DNA of 64,000 nucleotides from Peristeroidobacter agariperforans (GTDB taxonomy: Bacteria; Pseudomonadota; Gammaproteobacteria; Steroidobacterales; Steroidobacteraceae). The stretch lies in the NCBI RefSeq assembly GCF_004138335.1, contig NZ_RYFW01000001.1, positions 2,170,001 to 2,234,000 of the forward strand, written 5' to 3'. A program made the translations under genes and the position numbers. Positions 26,539 through 35,476 of this stretch are shown here, piece after piece (the first letter of the stretch is position 1; every line of letters starts with the position of its first letter). Under the pieces are notes generated by a model. The model was given only the letters and a program-made list of their open reading frames with translations, was not told the origin of the DNA and did not search any database.

Positions 26539-28653
26539 TCAGTTCTTCAGCCAGCGCGCCAGCCAACGGTGGACTTCGTTGAAGAACTGCCGGCTGTTCT
26601 CGCCTTGCAGGATCCAGTGATTCTCGTCCGGGAAGATCAACAGGCGGCTCTCGACCTGCTGACGCTGCAGCACGCTCCAGTACTCGAGCGTGTTGTTCAT
26701 CGGCACCCGGAAATCGCGCTCGCCCACCGTCACCAGCACCGGCGTCTTCCATTCGGTCGCATAGCGGATGGGATTTTGTTTGTTCCAGTCCACGCCTTCC
26801 TGCCACGGCGGGCCGCCCATGTTCTGCTCGCGCGGATAGGCGATGTCGCTGGTCGCCCACTGGCTTTCCAGGTTGATCAGGCCGGCGTGGCTGATCAGGC
26901 AGCGATAGCGAGTGGTGCTCGCCTGCATCCAGTTCGCCAGATGGCCGCCGTAGCTCGCGCCGCCGGCGCATTGCCGCGTGCCATCGATGAATGAATAGCG
27001 TGCGATCGCTTCGTCCGCGGCTTGATTGATCTCCAGCGCCGGGCCTTGCAGGGGATCGCCTTGAATGGCCTGCGAGAACGCGGCGCCGAAACCGGTGGAG
27101 CCGGAGTAGTTGGTGAGCAGCACGACGTACCCGGGCGCGGCGAGCAGGTGAAAGTTCCAGCGCAGGAAGAACGTATCGCGCCACATGGTGTGCGGGCCGC
27201 CGTGCATCAGGACCAGCAACGGATATTTCTTCGCGGGATCGAAACCGGGCGGGCGGACGATCATGTTGTGGATGCGCGCGCCGCGCTTGCTGTCGAACCA
27301 GAAATGTTCGACCGGCGCCAGATCGAGCTGCGCCATCTTGTCTGCAGTGAAGCGGGTCAGTGCCTGATGATTGCCACGTTGCAGGTCGATGCGCACGACT
27401 TCCGACGGACTGACGGCGCTGTCGAAGTTCGCAATCAACACCGGCGCGCCGGAACGATCGGCGCCCACGAGATTGCCGTATCCGCCAGCCTTCATATCGA
27501 ACGCAAGCGTCGCTTCGCCGCCGCTGCTCTTGCCGCTATAGATTTTCGAATGTCCGGCGTCTTCGGCGAGCAGATAAACGTCGCGGTTGTTGGGCGCGAC
27601 CACGAAGTTCAGGGCGTCCCGCTCGGCGGGCAATGTGATATCGGCGCGGCGCTTCATTGCAGGCCAATCGAAGGACGACAGATGCGTCGGGCCAAATACC
27701 GTCTTGCCGCGCACTTCGCGAAGTACATAAAGAGTGCGGCCGTCAGGACTGAACTCCGGTTCGCTCCAGCCATCGCCGCCTTTCAGATCGTCGCTGCCGG
27801 TCAGACGCTTCGGCTCGCCGCCGCTGACGGCGACCTGCCACAGCTCCGTGTTGGTGAAATCGAAGGCGCCGCGGTTGGCGTTGCGAGAGGCGGCGAAGAT
27901 CAAGCCTTCTCCATCGGGGGTCCACAGCAAATCCAGCTCGCTCGCGCCTTGGGTGCTGCGGCCACCGAAGCCGGGCTGTTTGATCATCTCGGCGCCGGCG
28001 AACAGATCGCGCGCGTCGTTCACACCGATCGTCTGCACAATGGCGTGCGGCTCGCGATTCTCCGGCAGCCACGTGTCCCAATTGCGAATCGGGAAGCCAT
28101 CGTAGGCGCGTACTTTATATTTGCGCGCCTTCTCTTCCGCGACGATGCGCTTGCTGTCCTCGTCGTTGCGGCTTTCCGGCGGCACGTCGCTGGTGAATGC
28201 GATCCTGCGGCCGTCCGGCGAGAACTTCGGCAGCCGCGCGCCGGTGCTGATCGTTGTCGCTCGCAGCGCTTCCCCGCCGCCTTCGATGTCCAGGATATAA
28301 ATTTGATTGACGTCGTCGCCATCGCGCTTCGTGGCGAAGGCAATGCGCTTGCTATCCGCGCTCCAGGCCATGCCTGATTCCGACGCGCGGGTTTGAGTCA
28401 GCCGGCGCGGCGAGCTCTTGCCGTCGGTGGCCACCAGCCATAGGTCGCTCACCTGTTGATCGTTGACGTACGCCGGCTCGGTCACGCTGAACACTGCCAG
28501 CTTGCCGTCGGGACTGACGGCAGGGGCGCCGACTCGTGGCGACAGCCACACATCTTCGTGTGTGATCGCCCGGCGCTCGGCGGCGTACAGCGAGGTGCTC
28601 GCCAGGCCAATCACTGTCAAGGCAATCGCTCGTGCTACGAAGCAGGTACTCAC
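26539..28653 (-). CDS. S9-family prolyl oligopeptidase-like peptidase, secreted
   Basis: This 704-residue peptidase has a signal peptide (AIALTVIGLASTSLYA), a WD/beta-propeller-like middle (repeated SPDG-type motifs such as AVSPDGKLAVF, FSPDGRRIAFTSD, FSPDGRTLYV) and a C-terminal alpha/beta hydrolase. The catalytic Ser is in GGASYGGHLANWM, the Asp in VGERDFRVP and the His in PDENHWIL. It resembles DPP-type/acylaminoacyl peptidases of the S9 family. The start is a GTG with AAGGAG 9 bases upstream. It is divergent from the sigma factor of the lasso uptake genes; it may be unrelated or may help degrade peptides released by the isopeptidase. Confidence 0.88.
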   Translation of the reverse strand: MSTCFVARAIALTVIGLASTSLYAAERRAITHEDVWLSPRVGAPAVSPDGKLAVFSVTEPAYVNDQQVSDLWLVATDGKSSPRRLTQTRASESGMAWSADSKRIAFATKRDGDDVNQIYILDIEGGGEALRATTISTGARLPKFSPDGRRIAFTSDVPPESRNDEDSKRIVAEEKARKYKVRAYDGFPIRNWDTWLPENREPHAIVQTIGVNDARDLFAGAEMIKQPGFGGRSTQGASELDLLWTPDGEGLIFAASRNANRGAFDFTNTELWQVAVSGGEPKRLTGSDDLKGGDGWSEPEFSPDGRTLYVLREVRGKTVFGPTHLSSFDWPAMKRRADITLPAERDALNFVVAPNNRDVYLLAEDAGHSKIYSGKSSGGEATLAFDMKAGGYGNLVGADRSGAPVLIANFDSAVSPSEVVRIDLQRGNHQALTRFTADKMAQLDLAPVEHFWFDSKRGARIHNMIVRPPGFDPAKKYPLLVLMHGGPHTMWRDTFFLRWNFHLLAAPGYVVLLTNYSGSTGFGAAFSQAIQGDPLQGPALEINQAADEAIARYSFIDGTRQCAGGASYGGHLANWMQASTTRYRCLISHAGLINLESQWATSDIAYPREQNMGGPPWQEGVDWNKQNPIRYATEWKTPVLVTVGERDFRVPMNNTLEYWSVLQRQQVESRLLIFPDENHWILQGENSRQFFNEVHRWLARWLKN

Positions 28654-28890
28654 TAGCAGTAGCTCCTTATTGGTTCGGGCACATACCGTGCGGTAGGTTC
28701 AGCTGCCGATTATTACCGAATCGATGCTGCAGGTGCGCGCGCATTTGTTTATTCCGGCATTAACTGGGCTCGGAAAGACTCCGTTGTCACGCGTGGGTCG
28801 AATCGAGCAATATGCCGCGCGATTCAGGGTTCAGCGGGAACCAACAGGGATGCCGGTGGCGACATTGGTTGCTCACAGTCGAGGCTTCAT

Positions 28891-29373
28891 ATGGATGTGC
28901 TCTTGAGGCAGCTGCGTGGCCTGAAGAAATTATTGCGCCGGCGCGGCGCTACGCCGGAACAGGCGGAAGACCTGGTGCAGGAAGCGGTGCTACGGCTGCA
29001 CGCTTATACCCGTCAGGGCGGCCAGGTCCAGAATCAGGAAGCGTTCCTGACCCGTACGGCAATCAATCTGTCCGTCGATCAACATCGGCACGCGCGGCTC
29101 GACTGTTACGAGGCCGACCCGATCGAAGATCTCGAGCTGCCCGATCTCGAGCCCACCCCGGATGAGGTTTTTGCCGCTGAGCAACGTCTGATGAGGATGC
29201 GGGATGCGCTCGATCGCGCCAATCCCAGGACACGGGAAGTTTTCTTCATGCACCGTCTCTACGGCTTCAGTCACGCCGAAATCGCGCGCCGCTTGCGAAT
29301 CAGCGTCAGCGCGGTGGAGAAGCATGTTGCGAGCGCCGTTACGATTCTCGCCATCGAACGACAACGAGAATGA
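28891..29373 (+). CDS. ECF RNA polymerase sigma factor, FecI type
   Basis: This 160-residue sigma-70-family protein has region 2 (about 20-85; DLVQEAVLRLHAYTR and AFLTRTAINLSVDQHRHAR) and region 4 (about 105-155; ALDRANPRTREVFFMHRLYG and FSHAEIARRLRISVSAVEKHV). This is a typical FecI-like sigma activated from the cell surface. GAGG is 6 bases before the ATG. Its stop overlaps the FecR-like gene (ATGA). It probably drives the TonB-receptor and isopeptidase genes downstream, and possibly the lasso biosynthesis genes; no promoter could be assigned with certainty. Confidence 0.93.
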   Translation: MDVLLRQLRGLKKLLRRRGATPEQAEDLVQEAVLRLHAYTRQGGQVQNQEAFLTRTAINLSVDQHRHARLDCYEADPIEDLELPDLEPTPDEVFAAEQRLMRMRDALDRANPRTREVFFMHRLYGFSHAEIARRLRISVSAVEKHVASAVTILAIERQRE

Positions 29374-30416
29374 GCCCTACGGAAGCATCAACCAGCCAGA
29401 CCGTGCCGCCGGAGCGACTCGCCGAAGCCAGCGTATGGATCGCGAAGCTGCACGGTGACGCGCGGGGCCGTGCCGTCGAGGATGGTTTGCGCCGTTGGCT
29501 GCACGCGCATCCGGACAATGCACGCGCGTTCGAGCTGGCCACCGAAGTGTGGGAAGAATCCGAGAAGCTGCGCAGTGTCGTGCCGTTTCGCCCGCTCACT
29601 CACGTCGAGCATCGGCCGCGCCGGGGCGGAGCGTTACTGGTCGCGTTCGCCTGCGTGCTGGCGCTGGCCGTCGTCGGAATTGTTTGGTTTCAATACGTGG
29701 GTGTCGTCGCCACTGCGGTCGGGGAGCAGCGCCAGTTGGTACTCGAGGACGGCACTCGCGTATTTTTAAATACGGACACGCACATCGTCGTGAAATATGA
29801 CGAGCGCGCGCGCCGCGTCGAGCTGCGTCGGGGCGAAGCGTTGTTCAACGTCGCCAAGCGCAGCGACTGGCCGTTCATCGTCGTAGCGGGCGATCGCCAG
29901 GTGAAGGCGCTCGGCACTTCATTCGTAGTGCGCAGAGAAGCCGAGCGGCTCGCGGTGACGTTGGTGGAAGGCAGCGTGCTGGTCTCGCCGGTGCTGCCAG
30001 TACAGCCCGAGCAGCCTCACTCGACGATCGATGCGCCGGGCGCGATTGAGCAAACACCCGCGACGACTTCGGAAGCTGGCGGCGGCCAGTTCAAGCTTGC
30101 AGCCGGCCAACGACTCACCTTCAGCAGCGGTGCGGCGACTAAACTCGATACACCCTCCATCGACAAGACGACTGCATGGCGCCGGGGCCAGGTCATATTA
30201 GATGACACGCCGTTGCAAACCGCGGTCGCCGAGATGAACAGATATAACGAAACCAAATTGATCGTTACCGATCCGGCGGCGGCCGCGATTCCCATCAATG
30301 GTTTATTCCAAGCGGGCGACTCCACGCACTTCGCCAACGCTGTCGCACAAGCTTATGGTCTGACAGTCACCACGCGCGGCGATGAGATAGTTCTGTCTGG
30401 CAAACCCGTTCAGTGA
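29370..30416 (+). CDS. FecR-family anti-sigma/sigma regulator
   Basis: This 348-residue inner-membrane regulator has an N-terminal cytoplasmic DUF4880-like region (ASVWIAKLHGDARGRAVEDG and LRRWLHAHPDNARAFELAT), one membrane helix (LLVAFACVLALAVVGIVWF, about 88-106), the FecR periplasmic domain (VLEDGTRVFLNTDTHIVV through VEGSVLV), and a C-terminal STN-like domain (QTAVAEMNRYNETKLIV). FecR proteins receive a signal from the STN domain of a TonB receptor and control FecI. The gene overlaps the sigma gene and precedes the receptor by 99 bases, exactly the expected order. Confidence 0.92.
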   Translation: MSPTEASTSQTVPPERLAEASVWIAKLHGDARGRAVEDGLRRWLHAHPDNARAFELATEVWEESEKLRSVVPFRPLTHVEHRPRRGGALLVAFACVLALAVVGIVWFQYVGVVATAVGEQRQLVLEDGTRVFLNTDTHIVVKYDERARRVELRRGEALFNVAKRSDWPFIVVAGDRQVKALGTSFVVRREAERLAVTLVEGSVLVSPVLPVQPEQPHSTIDAPGAIEQTPATTSEAGGGQFKLAAGQRLTFSSGAATKLDTPSIDKTTAWRRGQVILDDTPLQTAVAEMNRYNETKLIVTDPAAAAIPINGLFQAGDSTHFANAVAQAYGLTVTTRGDEIVLSGKPVQ

Positions 30417-30515
30417 GGATTTCCATCGGCTGCAACGTCGAACTAACGATGTGTCAAAAATCCTGACATTTGTTCAGGACCTGGGGATTGGGGATTCATC
30501 GGTTAGGAGATCACT

Positions 30516-33236
30516 TTGAGCACGAACAATCGGATGTTTCATAGCAGCGCCCGCTGCGCGCCACGCGCAGCAGCACTGACAGGGAGTGTGCTGGCTATTC
30601 TTGCGACTGCAGGCAACGCGCAAGCAATGACTGAATGGGATCTGCCCGAGCAGCCGCTGGCGAAATCGCTGCGGGAGATCGCTGCTCAGACCGACAGCAA
30701 CATCATTTTCGATAAGAAGCTGGTCAACGAACAGTCGGCGCCGCCGCTGAAGATGAAGGCCACGACCGAGCAGGCGTTGAAACAAGTGCTGGAAGGCACC
30801 GGCCTGACTTATCGTCATCTCGACGACAAAACGGTCACGATTCAGCTGGCGAGCACGGATCCTTCGATAACCACCAGTGCCAGCTATGGCGCCGATGGAC
30901 GCATTCGCCTGGCTCAGGCAGAGACCGGCGACACTGGTCGGCGGACCCGCATGGTCGAGGGCAAGCCGCTGCTCGATATCGAAGAGATCATCGTCACGGG
31001 CACGAACATCCGCGGCGTCGAGAACAAAACCGCGCCTGTTCTAGTGCTGTCCAGGGAGTACATCAATTCCACTGGCTTCAGCACCACGACGAAGCTGATC
31101 GAATCGCTGCCGCAGAACTTTGCGCTCGCGAACCAGAGCGGACTGCAATCGAACGGTACGGGCCAAGTCAGCAGTGCCTTTGAACAGGGTTCGTCCATCA
31201 ATCTTCGCGGCATCGGCGAAGGCACCACGCTGGTGTTGTTGAATGGCCGTCGACTGGCGCCCGGCTTTAAATCTGCCGCCGCCGATATCTCCGCGCTGCC
31301 GTTGACCGCGATCGAGCGGGTCGAGATTCTGACCGACGGTGCTTCGGCGATCTACGGTTCCGACGCGGTGGGCGGCGTCGTGAACTTCATTCTCAGAGAC
31401 GACTTTGAAGGGGCTGAAACCCGGCTGCGCGCAGGTTTCGCCGACGGCACCGATGAGTACCGGGTGAGTCAGGCGCTGGGCAACTCCTGGGATTCGGGCA
31501 ACGTCCTGCTGTCCCTGGAGTATTACCAGCGGGACGAGTTGCTCACGAGCGATCGTGACTACATTCCCGCCAATGTCGCGGCCCCCGGGCTGTTGCCGGA
31601 AGAGGAGAATTACTCGGCGGTCTTCACCGGTGAGCAGCAGCTCTCCGGATCGATTACCGCGTTTGCCGACGTGCTCTTCTCGCAGCGCGATAGTTTCAAT
31701 CGGGCAGGGCGCGTTACGCCTCTGTTCAACGAAACGCCTAACAACGTGGACAATCCCCAGCTCAATGCGACGCTGGGGCTGAACTTCGCGCTGGGTGGGG
31801 ACTGGCAGCTCGAGCTGTCCGGCTCGTTTGGCAGCAACGATCTCGAAGTGGTACGGGGAGGGGGCACCCTCGGACAGGCTTCGTTCGATTCGAAGTTCGA
31901 GAGCGAGGCGGGCAGAGTCAAGGCGGACGGTACGGTGCTCGGTTTGCCAGGCGGCAACATGCGCATGGCCATTGGCGCCGATTATCGTTCCGAGACCTAT
32001 GAGGATATGAACGCACTCGGCGGCATGCTCATCAGCAGCACCGACACGGATCAGGACGTTAGTTCGGCGTTCGCCGAGCTGTACATTCCGCTGGTCGGCG
32101 ATCCCAATGCGGTGGCCGGAGTGCAAAGGCTCGAGGTGTCGCTGGCCGGACGCTACGACGACTATTCGAGCTTCGGTTCTTCCTTCGACCCGCAGTACGG
32201 CTTGATGTGGGAGCCGGTCGGCGGGCTGCGTCTGCGCGCCAGGTACGGCACCTCATACAAGGCGCCGAACCTGATCGAATACAGCTTCGGCACCAATTCC
32301 GGCGCGGCAGTTCTGGCGCAGGACCCGCTGGCGCCGGGCGGCTTCAACTACCAGCTGCAGGTCAGCGGCATCGACGTGAATGGCTTGCAACCCCAGGAGT
32401 CGACCAGTTCCTCGTTCGGCCTGGAGTTCACTCCGGAAGCGGTCAAGGGCCTGGCCGTGAACCTCAACTACTACCAGATCAGGTATCGCAACCGGATCAC
32501 CAATCCACCGTTGCCTTCGGTGACGCTCGGCGATGCGGCCTCCTTCGGCAGCCTGTTCATTCGCAATCCGACGGTCGATCAGGTCAATCAGTTCATCGCG
32601 ATCGCCCAGCTCGGCCCGGTGGGCTTCATCCCGCTCAGCCCGATCGACTTCACTTTCGATCCGAATTTCGACCCGGCGTCGATCGATGTCATCGTGGACG
32701 GCAGGCGGCGCAACCTGAGCCTGGTGGACACCAACGGCGTGGATTTCTCCACGCGCTACGATTTCGGCGTTGGCTCGTCCAATGTCGCCCTCGGCATCGA
32801 CGCGACCTACGTGCTGCAGATCGAGCAGCAGATCACCACGACGAGCGCGCCGTTTGAAACGGACGATACATTCGGCAATGCGCCGAACTTGCGCATGCGA
32901 GCGATGGCCAGCTGGCAGCGCGGTGGATGGAGCACGAATGCGTTCGTGAACTACACCGATTCGTATACGGACAATCGATTGATGATCCCGGTGTCGGTCG
33001 ACGCCTATACGACGGTGGATGCACGCGTGGCCTATTCCTTCTCGAATCGATTCAGCAGCGGGTTCCTGTCTGGAGTGACGGTGGGCGCCAGCGTGCTGAA
33101 CCTGTTGGATGAGGATCCGCCGAGCACGCAAGTGATCTCTCCTCCGGGCTCGCCTGGTTTCGACCTGGGCTTCGATCCTACCAACGCCAGTCCGCTGGGC
33201 CGTTTCATCGCATTGGAGTTTACCAAGACGTGGTAA
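30516..33236 (+). CDS. TonB-dependent receptor with STN signalling domain (lasso-peptide locus)
   Basis: This 906-residue outer-membrane receptor has a signal peptide (ALTGSVLAILATAGNAQA), an STN domain (about 45-110; QPLAKSLREIAAQTDSNIIF), a TonB box-like region with IEEIIVTGTNI, a plug (about 165-290; STTTKLIESLPQNF, NGRRLAPGF, SIYGSDAVGGVVNFI-type) and a 22-strand barrel ending in FIALEFTKTW, an aromatic terminus. The start is a TTG with GGAG 6 bases upstream. Its STN domain should contact the FecR protein. Position next to an Atxe2-type isopeptidase indicates the lasso peptide as ligand; a siderophore-like ligand is the alternative. Confidence 0.92.
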   Translation: MSTNNRMFHSSARCAPRAAALTGSVLAILATAGNAQAMTEWDLPEQPLAKSLREIAAQTDSNIIFDKKLVNEQSAPPLKMKATTEQALKQVLEGTGLTYRHLDDKTVTIQLASTDPSITTSASYGADGRIRLAQAETGDTGRRTRMVEGKPLLDIEEIIVTGTNIRGVENKTAPVLVLSREYINSTGFSTTTKLIESLPQNFALANQSGLQSNGTGQVSSAFEQGSSINLRGIGEGTTLVLLNGRRLAPGFKSAAADISALPLTAIERVEILTDGASAIYGSDAVGGVVNFILRDDFEGAETRLRAGFADGTDEYRVSQALGNSWDSGNVLLSLEYYQRDELLTSDRDYIPANVAAPGLLPEEENYSAVFTGEQQLSGSITAFADVLFSQRDSFNRAGRVTPLFNETPNNVDNPQLNATLGLNFALGGDWQLELSGSFGSNDLEVVRGGGTLGQASFDSKFESEAGRVKADGTVLGLPGGNMRMAIGADYRSETYEDMNALGGMLISSTDTDQDVSSAFAELYIPLVGDPNAVAGVQRLEVSLAGRYDDYSSFGSSFDPQYGLMWEPVGGLRLRARYGTSYKAPNLIEYSFGTNSGAAVLAQDPLAPGGFNYQLQVSGIDVNGLQPQESTSSSFGLEFTPEAVKGLAVNLNYYQIRYRNRITNPPLPSVTLGDAASFGSLFIRNPTVDQVNQFIAIAQLGPVGFIPLSPIDFTFDPNFDPASIDVIVDGRRRNLSLVDTNGVDFSTRYDFGVGSSNVALGIDATYVLQIEQQITTTSAPFETDDTFGNAPNLRMRAMASWQRGGWSTNAFVNYTDSYTDNRLMIPVSVDAYTTVDARVAYSFSNRFSSGFLSGVTVGASVLNLLDEDPPSTQVISPPGSPGFDLGFDPTNASPLGRFIALEFTKTW

Positions 33237-35476
33237 CCCGCTCTTGTGTCGGCCGTGACGCTCGCGTCACGGCCGGTTGGCTTCTTGCCATGTCGCTGTC
33301 CCTCCAGGCCGTCGCAATGACGGCCTGGAGCCAGTCCTCCAATCACCAAACCGCATCGCTGACCATCCCGCAGGTGGCGGACGGCCCGAAGCGGCTCATC
33401 ACGACGGATGATCTCATCGCGTTGCGCGATATCGATTCCTTCAGCCTCTCGCCCGACGGAAAAAAATTCGCGGTGTTGATACGCCAGGCGGATCCGGTCG
33501 CGAACGACTATCGCACCGGATGGTTCATCGGTTCGACCGACGATGGCGCGCTGACCGCCGCGGGTGATGGCGGCGAAGCGCGGTTGACCATAGGCGTGAC
33601 TGGCAGACGCGGAGGGGAAATCGCCGGTTCGCCAAGTCGCTGGTCAGCCGACGGTCAGTGGATCGCCTATACCGTGCAGCGGGATGGCGAAGTACAGCTT
33701 TGGCGCAGCAGCGTCGACGGCAAGGTTCAGCAGCAGCTCACTCGCAACGATGCAGATGTGCGCGATTTCGTCTGGAGCGAAGACGGGCGCACTTTGCTCT
33801 TTACTGTCGGCAGCACTCGCGCATCACAGCGCGCTCGCGACGAACAAGGTCGCCGCGATGGATTCCGGCTGGATGAGTTTCAGTTTTACACCGAGGTCAT
33901 CCACCGAGCGGCCCCCGAACGGCCCGTCGAGACCGATCTGACCGTCTGGGCCGTCGCCAGCAACGGCCATGACGAACGCGTGGCGGATGCCGCCGGGAAG
34001 AAACAATTCGAGGAAGGGGTGCGGCGCGGTTGGTCTTGGGGCCGCGACCGTTCGCAACCGCCGAAGATCGAGGAGTTGGGAGGCTCGGCTGCGCCGCCGG
34101 TCGTCGGCAAGAATGGCGTTCTAGCCTGGCTCGCCCGCGTCGACCCCTCGGAGCGCGGCATTTTGCCGAGGCTACGTTTGACGGCCTCGTTACGCCCTGA
34201 TGGTTCGCAGCCAATCGCGTGTACCGCTGACGAATGTACCGCGCAGTTCTTTTCCAAAGTCTGGTGGAGCGAGGACGGCAGGCAGGTCATCTTCTGGCGG
34301 GAAGAGGGCATCAATCTCACCGACCAGGGGTTCTATTCATGGACTCCAGCGAGCGGTGTCGTGAAGCCGCTATGGCGTGTCTTGGGTGACCGTTTCAAGG
34401 AGTGCGAACTGCTGGGGCGGCGGCTGATCTGCGTGCGCGAAACGCGAACTCAGCCCGCGCACATCGCCAGCATCGACACCCGCGCCGGGCGCGTTTCGGT
34501 TCTGGCAGATTTCAATCCCGAATTCAAAAATCTGCGCTTGCCCAGGATCGAACGTTTCGAGTGGGATGCGCCGCCGGACACCGTGGGTTTGGGCTATCCC
34601 AAGCGAGCTTTCGGCTACATCGTCTATCCGCCGGACTTCGATCCGAAGAAGAAGTATCCGGTGATCATTTCCCCGTATATGGCGCACGGTTTCATTCGAG
34701 GGGATGTGGGCGACGAGCAGCCGCTGCTGGCTTATGCAGCTAACGGCTTCGTTGTTCTTGACACGGGCTTTCCCTACCCGATGGGCGATATCGGGGCCGC
34801 GGACTCAGACACCCTGTTCGAGAAGATGCATTCCGCCGAGCTTGGGTTTCCCAACATGACCATGCTCCTGGAATCGACGATGCGTGCCTTGGACGCAGCC
34901 GTGGCGCGCGGGTGGGTCGATAGCAGCCGCGTGGGCATGGGTGGATTGAGTCAGGGAACGTTCGCGTCTCTGTACGCGCTGCAGAAGTACGATCGTTTGT
35001 CCGCGGTTTCAGTGAGCGGGCCAGGTTGGTCGCAGATCGAGTACTACCTCATAACGAGCCACGGACTCGCCACGATGGAGCGGGCGGGAATAAGCTGGAA
35101 ATTTCCCGAGTCCGTCGAGTACTGGAGGCAGGTCGATCTCGCCGACCACCTCGATTCGATCGAAGCGCCGATCCTGATGCACATCGCAGATCGAGAGTCA
35201 GCCGGCATCATGCGCCTGCAACGCCGGCTGAGCGATGCGAAGAAAGCTTTCGAGGCATTCATCTTCCCGGACGAATACCACGAGAAGTGGCAGCCGGCGC
35301 ATCGCTACGCCATCTACAATCGCAATCTCGATTGGTATCGGTTCTGGCTGCAGGACTACGAAGATCCGAGCGGGGCCAAGGCCGACCAGTATCGACGCTG
35401 GCGAGCGCTGCGCGATCTGCAGTGCCTCAATCCGCGTTCGCTCCGCGCCTATTGCGCTGACAACGACAAGGAGTGA
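33230..35476 (+). CDS. Atxe2-family lasso-peptide isopeptidase (S9-like)
   Basis: This 748-residue protein has a signal peptide (core GWLLAMSLSLQAVAMTAW), a beta-propeller region and a C-terminal alpha/beta-hydrolase domain. Catalytic Ser574 is in GGLSQG, Asp654 in HIADRESAG, and His684 in FPDEYHEKWQPAHR, the pattern of Atxe2-type enzymes. These cut the lactam of a lasso peptide and release the linear chain. The GTG start at 33230 overlaps the receptor stop, implying coupled translation after receptor synthesis. Its 3' end overlaps the convergent cyclase gene by 28 bases. It should act on imported peptide in the periplasm. Confidence 0.9.
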   Translation: MVTRSCVGRDARVTAGWLLAMSLSLQAVAMTAWSQSSNHQTASLTIPQVADGPKRLITTDDLIALRDIDSFSLSPDGKKFAVLIRQADPVANDYRTGWFIGSTDDGALTAAGDGGEARLTIGVTGRRGGEIAGSPSRWSADGQWIAYTVQRDGEVQLWRSSVDGKVQQQLTRNDADVRDFVWSEDGRTLLFTVGSTRASQRARDEQGRRDGFRLDEFQFYTEVIHRAAPERPVETDLTVWAVASNGHDERVADAAGKKQFEEGVRRGWSWGRDRSQPPKIEELGGSAAPPVVGKNGVLAWLARVDPSERGILPRLRLTASLRPDGSQPIACTADECTAQFFSKVWWSEDGRQVIFWREEGINLTDQGFYSWTPASGVVKPLWRVLGDRFKECELLGRRLICVRETRTQPAHIASIDTRAGRVSVLADFNPEFKNLRLPRIERFEWDAPPDTVGLGYPKRAFGYIVYPPDFDPKKKYPVIISPYMAHGFIRGDVGDEQPLLAYAANGFVVLDTGFPYPMGDIGAADSDTLFEKMHSAELGFPNMTMLLESTMRALDAAVARGWVDSSRVGMGGLSQGTFASLYALQKYDRLSAVSVSGPGWSQIEYYLITSHGLATMERAGISWKFPESVEYWRQVDLADHLDSIEAPILMHIADRESAGIMRLQRRLSDAKKAFEAFIFPDEYHEKWQPAHRYAIYNRNLDWYRFWLQDYEDPSGAKADQYRRWRALRDLQCLNPRSLRAYCADNDKE

